Shown here in pieces: positions 24,771-37,703 of a stretch of 64,000 nucleotides of DNA. The position numbers and the translations under genes were made by a program. Source of the stretch: Streblospio benedicti (lineage: Eukaryota; Annelida; Polychaeta; Spionida; Spionidae); the NCBI GenBank assembly GCA_019095985.1, contig CM032665.1, forward strand, positions 33,606,995-33,670,994. The letters are read 5' to 3'. A model generated the notes under the pieces. It worked only from the letters and a program-made list of their open reading frames with translations, had not been told where the DNA came from and made no database searches. Each line of letters opens with the position of its first letter. Within the stretch, counting starts at the first letter, position 1.

Positions 24771-25076
24771 AATACATTCACTGAATCACACCAAGAGCTA
24801 ATGAATGAACTTCTTACTGGTTGAGAAAGTAGCTGTCAAACTGGTAAAATGCTAGTCTTGTAGCTGTCATAGTGGAAGTTAATGGAATCAGAAAGCTGGC
24901 AGGAACACGGGAGAGCCTGTTGGTTTGTTACAACAAAAACAGTGGTAAATCTATTCATTTCAGTGAGTAAGAGTTGTGGTCCCATTATTGTAGGTTGTTA
25001 CAATACTGTCAAATCATTGACATGTAAACATTGTTATAGTTCATGCTGATAATTAAATTGAGCCAGAGACGAAATA

Positions 25077-25253
25077 CAGTAAACCCTCCAATTAAAACCA
25101 CCTCTCTATTGAGACCACCTCTTTAATAATACCACTTTTCATGGTCCCAACCATTCATAAAGCTACCAAGATGAACCTCTGTATTGAGACCACCTCTCTA
25201 TTGAGACCACTTAATGCTGGTCCAAAAGTAGTCCTAATAGAGAGGTTCAACTG
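25077..25253 (+). mobile_element. TA-flanked MITE, CAGTAGAACCTC family, copy 4
   Basis: Starts CAGTAAACCCTCCAATTA and ends AGAGGTTCAACTG, with all internal words (CTCTCTATTGAGACCACC, TTCATAAAGCTACCAAGATG) present in order. It is a full-length copy. Confidence 0.8.
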
Positions 25254-27200
25254 CACACACTTAATATTGGTATATTGTAAACTGTTATAAAGACTGAATG
25301 ATTGTAGCAAAAATGTAGCAACTTGTAGCAATTATTTAGAGAACCTGTATGTAACAAAAGTGTTGTTTCAAACTGCTAAAATCCAATCCATGTTTACAGG
25401 GGGGCATAATCAGCATGGCCTTGAGTTAACATGGAAAACATGGAGCAGTTTTCAGGTCAGATTAGCTGACGCACTTGAAATGAAAAAGCTAAAACAAGTA
25501 ACAAGGCTAATCATCCTAGTGCTTATATATAACAGAAAAACGCTCATAGGCAGGCAACCATGTGAGGAAGGACCACTTTGATACAATACATGAACATATC
25601 ATATCGTGGACAGAGTACCTACTCAACTATGCCCTTTACTGCCTATAGAAGTTTGTATTGGATAAATAACGCAAGTTAATATGCAATCATATATAAAAGT
25701 ATCAATAAGATTTGCAAGTACTGGAAATGTATTAAGTACTCTAAAAATAGATGGGGAAAGTGCAAATAAATACTATTAAATTGAGGTCTGATTGCTGGTA
25801 TAATTGCTTGCCCCCCCATTTTCCACACCTAATTATATAGTCGTTAAACATTTTAGGTCAAATTATAATAATTTGCTTCATTTGATAAAGTTTTCAAATC
25901 TTCTGATATTATCATAAGTTTCTAGAACTTCTAAGTAAATTTCAATGATTAAAGTAAACAAATTATACAGTCAGTATTTTACATAATAGTGCATAGAAAA
26001 CAAATTATTCCTAGCAGAAGCCTACAGCAGGTTCTCCATATTCCAATTTGATGTTGCAAGTGAAAGGTTATATCTATTATATAATATCGAGGGTACCTAA
26101 CCCAGTTATTCAAATAAGATGATAACACATAAACAATCAAATAAAACTCCTTTAAAAGGGTGTTTTATAGATAGACAAATATTGTGGTCTTCTGCTGTTC
26201 TGTTTACTTTACCGCTTTTCATGTTGAAACAGGTTTTGATGCTGCACACCTCTGTTTAATGTGTGACACCTTCATTGAAAGTTAATATCTTTGATATAAG
26301 ACTTAATGAGATACTTATGTAGATAGTGGGATAAGAGGACACTCAGGGCCGATAGACGCATCATGAGTACACAAAATAGTCATTGACACCTACTTCTGAG
26401 GTGATGGAACTCAAATAGTCACCCCCAAATTCTCGTATATTGAAATTATTTGGAAGTTTAAATCTCAACTGATGGCAACAAATATATAGCTGGAACCGTT
26501 TTGCTGATAACTACAATTTAGTACAAATCATTAAATTTACAGGGAACAGAGTTATTTACAGTTAACATGATAGAAAGCCAATTCAACAGAAAAACTAACG
26601 AAGAATTATTATGCATATATCGTGACAGGAAATAAATGGGAGCATGATGTTTCCTACAGTATGAATGCTCATTAAGTAGACATTTAGAATATTAATAATT
26701 ATGCAAATTTACCTTAACCATTTCAATTACTCATAACAAAGGCTGGAACATACCTGAAAAACAAAAACAAAGAAATTAATACAATTCTTTCTGATTTTAA
26801 ATCTTTCTTTTTACTTTATTACACAAAAAAGCTTCATCAGAAATGTGTTGAATGAACAATGAACGTAGACATGTAAAAACTGGCTAAAACCAAATTATTA
26901 CAATATAGAACATTTAATCAAACAGTTCCTTTTCCACACATCCATGATATAGGAGGTGCCCAAGCAAACTGTCAACACCCCACTGAATGTGTCTACACAT
27001 TTCTCTGCCAAGTTTACTCACTCACAATGTGAAACCCATTCACTGAGGTGCTGACTCTACGTGAATCTTTCCACAGAGGTGATGAATGAAAAACTCGACC
27101 GGATTTCTAAGAAGTTCGTATGACGCTTCAAGCTGCGTTTTACACATAAAAATGCCAATGTGGAATTTTGTTAGCTTTGTTAAATGCCTATGTACATGTA
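25254..27200. other. noncoding stretch
   Basis: No gene or repeat end is seen. A C-run at about 25811 and plain AT-rich DNA fill it. Confidence 0.55.
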
Positions 27201-27313
27201 TCAACAGTCAATACATGTAAATATTTGCATTAACTTCATATTGCAAACAGAGTTAATAATAATGATTTTGTGATGTTTCTTAATACACAGAATCACTCAA
27301 ATGAAAACAAAAT
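27201..27313 (+). repeat. direct repeat, left copy
   Basis: This about 110-bp unit recurs at 27474-27580 with a few substitutions. Shared words are TTCATATTGCAAACAGAGTT, ATAATAATGATTTTGTGAT and the closing AACAAAAT. The copies flank a 160-base insert rich in TTCC/GGAA. Confidence 0.85.
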
Positions 27314-27473
27314 ACATAATACATCTTTTACTGATCAAATCATTTGGACCAAAAACCAAACTTCCACCAAACTTCTATTTTTTCCACATTTCTTCCGGGA
27401 AGAAACCATTTCTTCCAGTTTCTTCCACCGTCCCGGAAGAAATAGCAAACTTCCGGAAGATTGCCAACCTTGA
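27314..27473. other. insert with repeated TTTCTTCC/GGAAGAAA inverted motifs
   Basis: Between the direct repeats lie TTTCTTCC-G-GGAAGAAA (27389-27405), a second TTTCTTCC (27419-27426) paired with GGAAGAAA (27435-27442), and TTCCGGAA (27451-27458). These match ETS-core (GGAA) and STAT-like (TTCC-GGAA) shapes. The direct repeats around it suggest duplication or insertion of a small unit. Confidence 0.5.
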
Positions 27474-27580
27474 TCAACACATGTAAATATTTTCATTTAA
27501 ACTTCATATTGCAAACAGAGTTGATAATAATGATTTTGTGATATTTTTGATAGACAGAATAACTTAAATGATAACAAAAT
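27474..27580 (+). repeat. direct repeat, right copy
   Basis: Second copy of the unit at 27201-27313, in the same orientation, about 273 bases downstream. It differs from the left copy by scattered substitutions and small indels, so the duplication is not recent. Confidence 0.85.
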
Positions 27581-30500
27581 GATAAAGTACACATTAGACT
27601 CTGCTTATACATGAAGTTATATGGTTAAAAATGCTATCACTGTGCCTGGCTTACATACAAGATCTCATTCTCACTGACTCCATTTAAACTTCACAGGCCC
27701 AATCCTTGTATAAAATCTTCCAAGACTGCTGGTGCCACCTGGCTTATTAGTTACACGTGATTTGGTGAAATCTGGAGATCAGATCTCTGCGGCTGATTAC
27801 TATAGTTGCCTGGCAACCTCGTAGGTGTGTACAACAGGTCAGCCTGGGTCAGCACCCAGACCCAGATGAATGGATCCATGTAGTCTAGATCAACTAGCAG
27901 AAAGCTCTCTTGACAAATTTACTGATGAGCTTGCTGCAAAAAAGTCCATCTTATAAGATCTAATCACGATAAAAATATCTAATCCGATCCAGGAAATTTT
28001 CTTGGCAGTAATAGATCTGTAATAGATCCTCTTGGCGTAATAAACGAGCCAGGTTCAAATCTTGTGGTAAAATATCTGAAGGCATATAAAGCAATAGTTT
28101 CTTGACATGCTCAGTAATGCTTCACTGTGAAGTGCTATCATGTTGTAAAAGAGTTATTACTGTAACAAGATAAAATGAATTGCAATACAGACTTAGTTTA
28201 AATTTCAAGAGACGAACAGATGCTAGATCATAAGGAATCAAATGTGTAAGCAACTGTATTGAATACTTGACAGCTACAACCCGATGATTGAGGCTATGAC
28301 GCAAAGGCTGCCAGATCCAAGTAGTAATGTGATCCAGACGAACTGGGTTGTTGTGGTTTTGCGGCATTCGAAAATGTAGAAGTTTCAGTTGAAAGTGTAA
28401 CAGGTTCTCTTCTGAATGTGTTTTTTATATAAATGTCATAATGTTTACAGGTGGGTTTAGTATTGCACCTTTGCATGAATTTTCAAACTATTATAACATT
28501 ATATATTACCAGTTTTCAGTGTTCCTATATGTTTTAACATGTCCTATTTCAATATACACTAATTGCTCAAAGGCATATTTCATAGTACATCAGTGCTAAT
28601 GTACTGCACATTCATCTACCATTATTCATAACATGTTATAGAAAATCATTATCAATTAACACATGAAAAGCCAGGAAGAGATCAGTGTCAAATGTATGCC
28701 AGATGATGAGAAACAGAAAAGGTAAACTTGTGTGATTGGACCCAGAATTGTTATGACTGGATAATATTATAGATGGTTTCACAACTGATACTCAGGAGAA
28801 TATGCAATTGTTGATTTGGTACCAATCTGCTGGAGCATCATTCTAATCCTTAGAGCAAAATGAAATCACATATCTCTGTGATTGTTAAATGAACAGAATC
28901 TGATGTGATGTGAATATACCCCTGGTAAAGCAGGATGCTGGAGCGTCTAAAATCAAGGATATGAGACATGCTTTTTAATGAATCAGGAGGTATTTGCAAA
29001 TTATTATTTCAATTTTGTAAGTTAACTAAAAGTTTTTATTTCACCTTTCAATCAGGACGCACACCTTTCTGTGTTTTGTTTAGAACACAATCATAAGCTT
29101 TTTGATAAACATCATAAAAAAAATTTAAAACGATTCAAAACTTACAATTCATTAGAAATATTCTGAACTGATTTCATACCTACATTCTATTCAATTATTT
29201 ACATATATGTATTGAAATCTTTAACGAGGCCGAATTTCACATTCCCATGAGATGATGAATTCAAATGGTTTAAGTGACTATCCTTTCAAAGAAACTTGGG
29301 AAGTTGTCAACTCTGGAGAAATGAACCTTAAATCCTGTCCATGTATCTAAATTTCTAGTCACAAAATGGTGTAAACTCATTAAAATCTTTGTTAAAAAAA
29401 TTAATTTTCTTTTTGATGTCACTTGTGCTCTGTAGCAAAAATCATTTCTAAATGTTATTTGCCACATCAGGGAAGATACATGGTACATACACATGAGTCT
29501 TCCATTGGTACATTATTGTCACCATCTCGTTTGGGTTTATATTGAAAAAGAACAAAATATTGTATATTAAATAAAGGACACCTTCTGCCTACTTTTTAAA
29601 AACTTTTTGAAGGCTAAAATATGTATTCAGGTCACAGAAAATGAACTTTTCGCCTCAGATGTATACACCTTAAACATAAAGCATTTTAACGAAGTACATT
29701 ATATTCAAGTGAAAGTGATGTTTTTTGTGATCATTATGTCTACCCCAGTACATGTAATTTACGGATACATGTACTTCTAGAAATGATAAGGTGATAATTT
29801 ACTGGTAAATCAGAAAGGAAAGGTAAAGTGTCAACAAGTTTAACACAACAGGATATGGACTTGGGTAGTACCGATATATCAAAACACATACAACCAATGA
29901 CGCAATATCTTCAGCGTAGCCTGATAACCTGTAGCTTACATGCACCCTTGATCATAAAACAAGACTGCCATTGGTTGCGCCAGCTCTTGGCATGCAAAAC
30001 TTACTTTTGATATTTACATGTATGTCAGGTTCGATATCATAGTTTATCATGTTTCGTTTTGATCCATTCAACTGGTATTAAATCACAACACTTGATTTTG
30101 GCATTCACACCCGGTTAATGTTAAACAATAGAACTTATCAACATTTTATGAGTATTTTCACCTCATTACCCCTTAAGCCTAATCAATAGATCATTAATAA
30201 TGCAGAATCAATCAGTGTAAAGTGTGGCAAAGGTTGGCAAAACTACAAGTGATTAAAACTAATTGAAATCAGGTGAGAAACAAGATGCATCTGTATGATT
30301 GTTACTTAAGTCAACCTGATGAAAATGACAATAAGTCACAATAAACTTACTCCAAAAAGATAAAACTACAACCTAGACACTTTGAAACCAAATTCAAGTT
30401 CATGTACACTACAAGTTTTCATTCATTTGCATTATGCAATATTATTTTAAAGTGAAGAGCAAGGTTTGGAGTTTAAAAGTTCCTTTTCAACCTGATTTTA

Positions 30501-31737
30501 TTGTATCATTGATTTTCTATGATGAAAATCGATAGCGAACTTAGAGTTCCCTGGAAACCCCATCCGAAACAGACTCACATCAATCAAAGGGCCACGGGTG
30601 TGATACAAATGTGATCCATAAAAGGGTTAGGATGGGGAAAAAACAAGGCTAAAACATCCTCAAAGCTCCGATTGCCCATCTATCAAATTGGAGTCTAACA
30701 CTAAATAGACAACCTAAAAGCATAGAGGGCAATATTTATGTTCTGGATTAGACTGTATATAACAAATTCAAACCATTTATATGTATTTTCTCTCAGATAA
30801 ATATGAAAATGGCAGAATACATATTGACAACTATCAAACAAAATATAAAATGGGCTTTAGTATTTAATATGTTAGAAAATATACGAAATGAGGTACTCAT
30901 TGACATATTGAAACTGACTGACATTCAAATAAAACATGACTTGACCCTCCGTGGCAATGGCCAAACTTGCCCTAAAAAGACAGCTCTGCAAAATCTCACA
31001 AAAATATGTGCAGCCCCAATGCCCCATATGGAATAGGAAGAGTTAGGATATTGCTCCAGAGGAACAATAATCGTTATTGCTGCTCTATCTGCAGGTTTTT
31101 GATGAACGGGTATAAAAGGTTACAATAGTTGGCAGAATGTTACATGTCCGCCTATTGAACTCTGGCTAAATGTCAAGGGTACGGGCCTGTGAGGGGTATT
31201 TTCAAATGAAATAATAGATGACTGAAGATTAATTGTATTAGATATATGCATACATTTTTAAACATACATTGCAATTTATTTCTCTAGTACATTTAAACTT
31301 TCAAACATATTTCAGTCGAGATCCAGCGAATTCGTGTTGAGTTGAAAACAATGTTATTATTCATTTATACTAAAAAATCAAATTTTTACCTTATTCATTA
31401 CTACTACTCATCTATGGCCTTCATAATTACAAAACTTGCTTTCTTTTACTTCAGAGCAACTTCAACAGCTGCAATACATTAAAATATGGATGAACAGTGT
31501 CATCGTATTATGATAATCTTATCATGATGTAAACCAGTAGTTTACTCATAAAAGGACTATGATTATGATCTATACAAACCGCATTATCGCACAACCATCA
31601 CAGCAACCCGTATTAATAATAAAGGTGCACACATGTATACGTTCAGTCACTATGCCAGCAATTCATACATATTGCACCCTAGAGACAATCGCCCCACAAC
31701 ATGATTGATGAACATGGATGCAAACTGGGTTCATAAT
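27581..31737. other. noncoding stretch
   Basis: No supported exon. On the minus strand 28122-28417 is open for about 99 codons after an ATTCAG and reads FRMPQNHNNPVRLDH in its middle, but a second frame is open over the same bases and no donor follows. A minus-strand frame at 29270-29440, ending FSRVDNFPSFFERIVT then stop, follows a CTACAG acceptor and could be a terminal exon; support is weak. Confidence 0.45.
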
Positions 31738-31790
31738 ACAGTGGAACCTCTTCATGTGACAAAGAGACAATTTTTTGTCAAGCATAACTG
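31738..31790 (+). mobile_element. single end of a CAGTNGAACCTC-type element
   Basis: TA-CAGTGGAACCTCTTCATGTG has the ends seen in the MITE families here, but no matching inverted end follows within a few hundred bases. It is probably a truncated copy of a relative. Confidence 0.35.
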
Positions 31791-34553
31791 ATGGACTTTT
31801 TTACCACTAATGCAAAATTCTGTGCAGTGTATTGTAAATAAGGATACGAATAGATTATTTTGAACATACATATATTCACCAGTGAATTATATACAGTGAA
31901 AATATGTCCAGTTGATTCTCATTAAGACATTGAGACAGTGCAAATAGGTATGTCATTAAATCATAATTGTTTAAGCTATTGGTAAAGACAATAACCAAAT
32001 GTTCAGGAGGTAAAAACAGAAGTATTTATTGATGTCTTTCTAAGCACACTGAACATTAAAATCAAATTAACAGATCATATTTAAACTTAAATCTACAAAT
32101 CCATTTTAAATGGTCACTTTACAGGTCATAAAATAATTACACCAACAAACATACACTGAAACAAGTTATCAAGTAAGAATTGGACAACATATTTCAAATC
32201 CTCCATGGTATTCATTGCTATTGTTCAAGCTATCTAGTCTTAATTTTTTTAATGTTTCAAATCCATGCCATATATTGAACCTGTAAGACAGAAAAAGCTA
32301 TTCATATGCTATCAAATATTTAACAAATTATTCTATGGCTCATATATCAGTAATATCATAAGAGAGTTATGATCTTCCTGATAATATTCATAGATACAGT
32401 CACAGACAGGGTGATGAAATACTAGTAATTTCTATATTATATTGTGAGCATACATTGTTAATCAAACCTGATGATAATAGCGCTATCATCATTCTATATA
32501 TGGTCAAACTTTCTGAATCATATCTGGTTCTGCCCATAAATATTAAAGCGGAATATGCCCAAGATAATCTACATAGACCTATGTGTCTTATATGTGTTTT
32601 CTTACTCACCCACCCAAGCTATAGGCCCAAACTCTTCCTTATTCGGTATCTCAATTTTCTGAATGTCATTAAACCTCTGAATGAGTCCGGTTAAAAGAGA
32701 TTGTACTTGTACTGCATGAGAAATAGCATAATCTTATCCTATTCCTGCAACTACGGTAAGTATATTTTTGAATGATAACATTACATTCCAAAATTGACAA
32801 AAGTAATTCTATCTTAGAAATGAGTCTTAATTCAGTTGTATTCAAGTACAATCAATCTGATATACCATTATGAAACTGTAATTGATTTATTACCGTGCAT
32901 AGAAATTAATTAATGATCATCACCACTATCTAAAGATATAATGCATGGATTCGCTATCACATGACTAGATTGACATGAGGCTAGAGGCCAAAAAATCAAC
33001 TTGCCAAGTCGTGGAAGTTGTCTGTACCAAATCTGGCAACCAGAATTGGTTGATGAGTTTGAACTTTCTCTGGAACACAACTTTCTATGATACTTATGGT
33101 GTATGATCAAAGAACTGACCAATAGATTTAAAGTTAATAGTCAAAAAACAGAGATATTGCTAGGAGGACTCTGGCAGGGTTGTAGGTTATTAACCATCAA
33201 ACTAATTTCAAGGCACATTTGAAGCTCGAAGTAATGATAACTGTTGATTATATTTATATGTTAATGGTGAAAAATATTTGCTTTTGCCACTGAAGATTTT
33301 GACACTTGGTGCAATTTGTGTAATTTATGATTCTACTACAAAATTCTAGGAACACTGGCATTGATAAAGGTAGTCAAGTTCGATAGGTGAACTATCCCTA
33401 CCATAATGGTGGTCAGTTCAAGTTTTTAAAATACAATGTATCTTGGGATAGTGGTTTAAAGATCTTTATAGAGAGACACAGACATTCATAGATAACTTGC
33501 TAGTTGCTACTTATTATATTGTATTGGTCTTACGCGATGCGTAACACAGGGGAGAAATTCAAACTATTGATGTCTTAGTTAAATATAAAGAGGTTCACTT
33601 ATTAAAAGAGCTCTGTTGACTGTTTGACAGTGTTATGAATATATACATCTTCAACTTTGAACATTAACAAAATGCACTACATCTTAAATTGTAATTAACA
33701 GATGTTTTAATTTTAGATAGCATGATGTTCAATAATGAGCATTTTACGTAATGCAATATGGTGAATATGATTATGGTGCTGTAATTAATTTCATGATTTA
33801 AGTCGCTGTTTTGGATACAGATGCTTCAGTCAAAATGAGTAAATTGGTATTTTCAAATATCTGAGTTCTAACAAGCCTAACAAGCTACCATATTTGTGCA
33901 ATGTGGTGGGGGAGTCAAATCATAAAGCAATGAAACATGAGCCAGTTTTCTATAAATTGTTACCTAATATATAACACGGCATTCGCAGGTTTAATGCAAT
34001 TGGCAAATCGCTGTTTGAAATGACCTAAAACAGCAGGTTTTATATTTCTATTTAATTAACATTTCAAATTAAGTCATGTAACTTTAGTTGGTATCGTATT
34101 ATACATAAAATAAGAAGCATTTAAGAAACAGCAAGTGTAATTTCTTTAATTTAATGTGCAATGCATTTAATACAATGATGTTGCTTGGAGTTCATGGAGT
34201 TCACTAGCCACAAAACTGTAGCATTGCATATATACCAGATGATATATACCTTATACGACCTTATATCATAAATATCTATAGATGGCGACAAGCTTGGGGC
34301 TAGGGGGTCACCTTAGTGAGTGTAACTTTGATATTCACCAGTGTATAATTTTAACTATATTGTATAAATTGAAATGATTGTTTCGACACACTACAGTAGA
34401 CTTCATATTTCGTTGGCCAACTTGACCCAATCTGCCCATGGCATCTCTTTATACTGTCAGTACTAGTACTGGTACAAGGTAGGAATTGTGGGGCTATCGA
34501 GTCATATCAGAAACTTCAATGATAAGTGAGAGTGAAAATACAGTAGTACACAC
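31791..34553. other. noncoding stretch, probable first intron of minus-strand gene
   Basis: It lies immediately downstream, in minus-strand sense, of the donor at 34553, so it should be intronic if that exon is real. I see no exon or repeat end. A TTACGC-GAT-GCGTAA inverted motif lies at about 33529-33543. Confidence 0.45.
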
Positions 34554-34734
34554 CTGATTCTGAGTTTGCACTCCCATTGTCCTCAGTATCCATAACAATA
34601 GTACCATTGGGAGTATGTAAAACTAATCCACAGGCCACATTTTCCAAGTGAGTGAACATAAACATAAAACACATGAATGACGACATCTGACCAACACTGG
34701 CCATACGCCGCAATGATAATCCTACAGCGGCCAT
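34554..34734 (-). CDS. first coding exon of a secreted or membrane protein
   Basis: The ATG at 34734 has a favourable context (ACAATGG). The exon encodes 60 codons plus one base and ends at CAG|GTGTGT. The start MAAVGLSLRR is followed by the hydrophobic stretch SSFMCFMFMFTHLENVACG, as in a signal peptide, then LVLHTPNGTIVMDTEDNGS, which contains NGT and would enter the secretory pathway. The donor leaves phase 1, common after signal-peptide exons. The second Met at residue 11 is a possible alternative start. I do not recognise the protein; the mature part is too short to assign a family. Downstream exons are unproven. Confidence 0.6.
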
Positions 34735-35060
34735 TGTTCGTTTACACGTATCACAGATGCTATCCTATAAAAGCGTGAAATCACGCAAACCTATCCAGAC
34801 ATTGGAACATATCCTCCCCAGAAATACGCACTAAAGTTAAAAACTTGTATCCTCAACTGTCAAACATCGAACTCTTGAATATCATAGGACCGTGCAGTCG
34901 GCATTACAAACCTCGGCTACAGGTTTGAAACACCGCCTGTTTATTAGTCTGATTTTGCGAGTGGTTCCGTCGGGTGTAAGATGTGCCTTTACAATGACTA
35001 GGCCAAGTGACTAGGTCACCCGCTGGCAACTGTTTCAATACTAACGATTCAGAAACTGAA
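34735..35060 (-). promoter_or_regulatory. promoter and 5' UTR region of the signal-peptide exon
   Basis: Upstream of the start codon the DNA becomes richer in CG dinucleotides and GC than the surroundings. It contains GTGACTAGGTCAC, a near-palindrome of nuclear-receptor type, and a GCGTGA-AA-TCACGC dyad (34773-34786). The transcription start cannot be fixed, and no TATA box is apparent for the minus strand. Confidence 0.4.
34765..34773 (+). promoter_or_regulatory. TATA-like box pointing the other way
   Basis: CTATAAAAG fits the TATA consensus on the plus strand, 31 bases outside the minus-strand start codon. If used, it would make the promoter bidirectional, with a plus-strand start near 34.80 kb. 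I see no plus-strand exon within the next kilobase. Confidence 0.25.
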
Positions 35061-35888
35061 ATAACGACAATTCATGCTGTAAAATACTCCAATTTCCTCT
35101 CAATGACCAGCTGTTGATACTAAATGAATATTTTGTTAGATGTACTTGCTCTTACACTTAGAATTCGTGCTATCATGAAACATAAATCATCATCCGGCTT
35201 ACAAAATTCTTTTTTTTAGATCCTATATTTTAGATTGGTTTAGTCATCCAATGTCATAGGTTTTGTGTCCGGAATTAAAATGATAAAGCATATACATGTG
35301 ATATGATAGTTATCAATATTGCATTCTCAATCATAAGAAATTGTAAACAGTGTTGATATAAAGTAAAATATATATATATATATACATTTTTTATATAACA
35401 CAAGTGTTTATAAAATAAGCATGATTCATTATGATAAATCAATTTTCGTAACAAAGTGCACAACAAGGCTTTCTTGCACAACTCAACATCATATATTCAT
35501 GATATTATTGGTTTAAAAATAAACACAAATGAAGTGAATGGTCTATTCACCTTTGAAAATCTAAGAAACTCCGTTCTACTTTATCTAACAATAGAACGTA
35601 TCCTTTTAAGTCTTTTAACGCATGGTCATTGCACGTTTGTTGACTTAATCATGTAAATCCACAACACAAACAAACGAATCTGAAATGATGAGTACGACGT
35701 TTGAACCCATGCTACAATGGATGCAGTATAATGGGACTGTCATATATCCTATTACCCAAACAATGAATGCTTGTCTGGAATAATGCATTGCGGATTAAGA
35801 AAGGCATTAACTCTTCAGTGTGACATACGAGCACAGATGCGTTGGAGCAGGCAAAGAACAATCACATTGTGGGAGTCAATCACTTATA
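35061..35888. other. noncoding stretch with a short TA microsatellite
   Basis: A (TA)n run lies near 35370-35384. I see no exon. The short open frames on both strands are AT-driven. Confidence 0.55.
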
Positions 35889-36054
35889 CAGTAGAACTTC
35901 CAATTAAGACATCTTCTCTATTGAGATCACCTCTGTATTAACAGCATTTTTCATGGGTCCAAACCTCATTAAAGAACCATGAACCATGAACCATGAACAG
36001 AGACCATTGAGACCACGTGAGACCATTGGATGGTCTCAAAGAAAGGTTATACTG
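35889..36054 (+). mobile_element. TA-flanked MITE, CAGTAGAACCTC family, copy 5
   Basis: Starts CAGTAGAACTTCCAATTA and ends AAAGGTTATACTG-TA. The middle has been altered by a 7-base tandem repeat (ACCATGA three times, about 35975-35999) that replaces the usual AGCTACCAA segment. Confidence 0.8.
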
Positions 36055-36376
36055 TAATTGTTAACGTAGCAGGCCTATATAGAAATTATGAAATTTCCAT
36101 ATGCATCAGGAATAAGATAACCATTATCATATCCCTGATATACATGTATTCCGGAATATCTGTTTTCAATATACGGAACTGCGTTAGATTATCAATAGGA
36201 AGCTAGATTTTGTAAACTTAGTCTTCCTGTATGTTAATAGTCAATGTCCGCTACTGGAAGTTTGTGTGTCAAAATGCACGTAGAAAACCCACACCACGCT
36301 CACAAATAGTCAAGAATATGGAAGGCCAGACACCCCACTCTTCTCCTTGACACAGTCGCGCTACACCAAAGTTATA
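36055..36376. other. noncoding stretch
   Basis: Nothing recognisable between two MITE copies. Confidence 0.6.
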
Positions 36377-36552
36377 CAGTAACCCCCCCAATTAAGACCA
36401 CTTTTATTGGGAACAACGCTATAATGAGACCACTTTTCACAGTCGCAAACCTTCATAAAGCTACCAAGATGAACCTCTGTTTAGATACCACCTCTCTATT
36501 GAGACCACCTATCGCTGGTACCAAAGGTGGTCCTAATAGGGAGGTTCTACTG
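36377..36552 (+). mobile_element. TA-flanked MITE, CAGTAGAACCTC family, copy 6
   Basis: TA-CAGTAACCCCCCCAATTA at the left and GGAGGTTCTACTG-TA at the right. It is full length. The open frame crossing it is MITE-derived and not a gene. Confidence 0.85.
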
Positions 36553-37435
36553 TATAAGAATTCAAATGTTGGTACAGTAATTGAAAAAAAAACTAAGAAG
36601 AAAAAGTTCGCATAAATGAGCATGGTTACGAGGTGTCAATCTTCTCACTGTGACACACATAGGATGTTCATGAAGATCACGTGATGACCAGGAGGATGCA
36701 AGCAGATAGTTGAAATGTCATCCCAGAAACCAATGACTCAGGCACAAATATGCACAATGTCACAATCCCATCAAACTCCAGAATGAACTCTGTGATAATA
36801 TATATATACAGGTCCGGTCATGTAGTGAACAACATTTGGTTTCATCTTTATTTTAATGTATCTGGTCTGTTGTTCAATCGTTCAAAAAGCACAAAAATCA
36901 AAATTTAAATAGAAACGATATATATTGTATATGGTACACTGCATAGGGCAGTGGGTGTCTTTTCACACTAGAACTACTAGCTGGTACCATAAAAAGAATA
37001 CGAATACTGTAATAATTGAACAACATATAGGATACATAAAAATATAGTGAAACTTTGTGATTGTGATTGGGACATTATTGCATTTAATGCACAGAATGTA
37101 CAGATCCTACATATCGTGAATGCTAAATAATCTCTATCTGTTGAATAATGAAGACCACGTAGGGGTGTTTAAACATTGCAATTATCGTGTCTATGTGCAA
37201 CAGCTACTTCCTTACAAAAGAAGCACCGTGTCTACTATCTACTGTTTCCACAATTTGGACACATGACCTTTTATCCACATCACCCCAATTCTCGAGTCTG
37301 CTTTCCCCTCCAATACGTACAACGGGAGTGGACAGCTAATCTAATTGTAGCCACACGCTTTCCGCAATTAGGTACAATCAGAGCACGTGGCAGCACTTTT
37401 TGTGGGCGCTCCTGCTGAAGTGATTCCACAAAATA
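36553..37435. other. noncoding stretch
   Basis: No supported exon. An 80-codon plus-strand frame at 37176-37418 runs into the next MITE and has no splice support. Confidence 0.5.
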
Positions 37436-37610
37436 CAGTATTACCTCTCTATTAAGACCACCGTTTGGATCTGTGTTAGGTGGTCTCAAAAGAGAGGTGA
37501 TCTCTATACAGAGATTTACTTTGGTAATATGAAGGTTTGGGACCGTGAAAAGTGGTCCTATTACAGAGGTGGTCTCGATAGATAGGCGGTCTTAATCGGA
37601 GGTTTTACCG
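37436..37610 (-). mobile_element. TA-flanked MITE, CAGTAGAACCTC family, copy 7
   Basis: TA-CAGTATTACCTCTCTATTA at the left and GGAGGTTTTACCG-TA at the right, with the internal order inverted relative to copies 4-6. It is full length. Confidence 0.85.
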
Positions 37611-37703
37611 TAGAGTCAAAGGCGACCGTATTAAGGTGATGATTGTACACTTTGAGTGGTTTTGTTTTCTATATTGTGTTTTACTGTGTTTTCTTCTCCC
37701 GAC

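Noticed and set aside
28122-28417. Roughly 99-codon minus-strand frame after ATTCAG that would follow the phase-1 donor of the 34.7 kb exon
   Set aside because: Length is within chance for this much AT-rich DNA, a second frame is open over the same bases, and the residues do not look like an extracellular domain.
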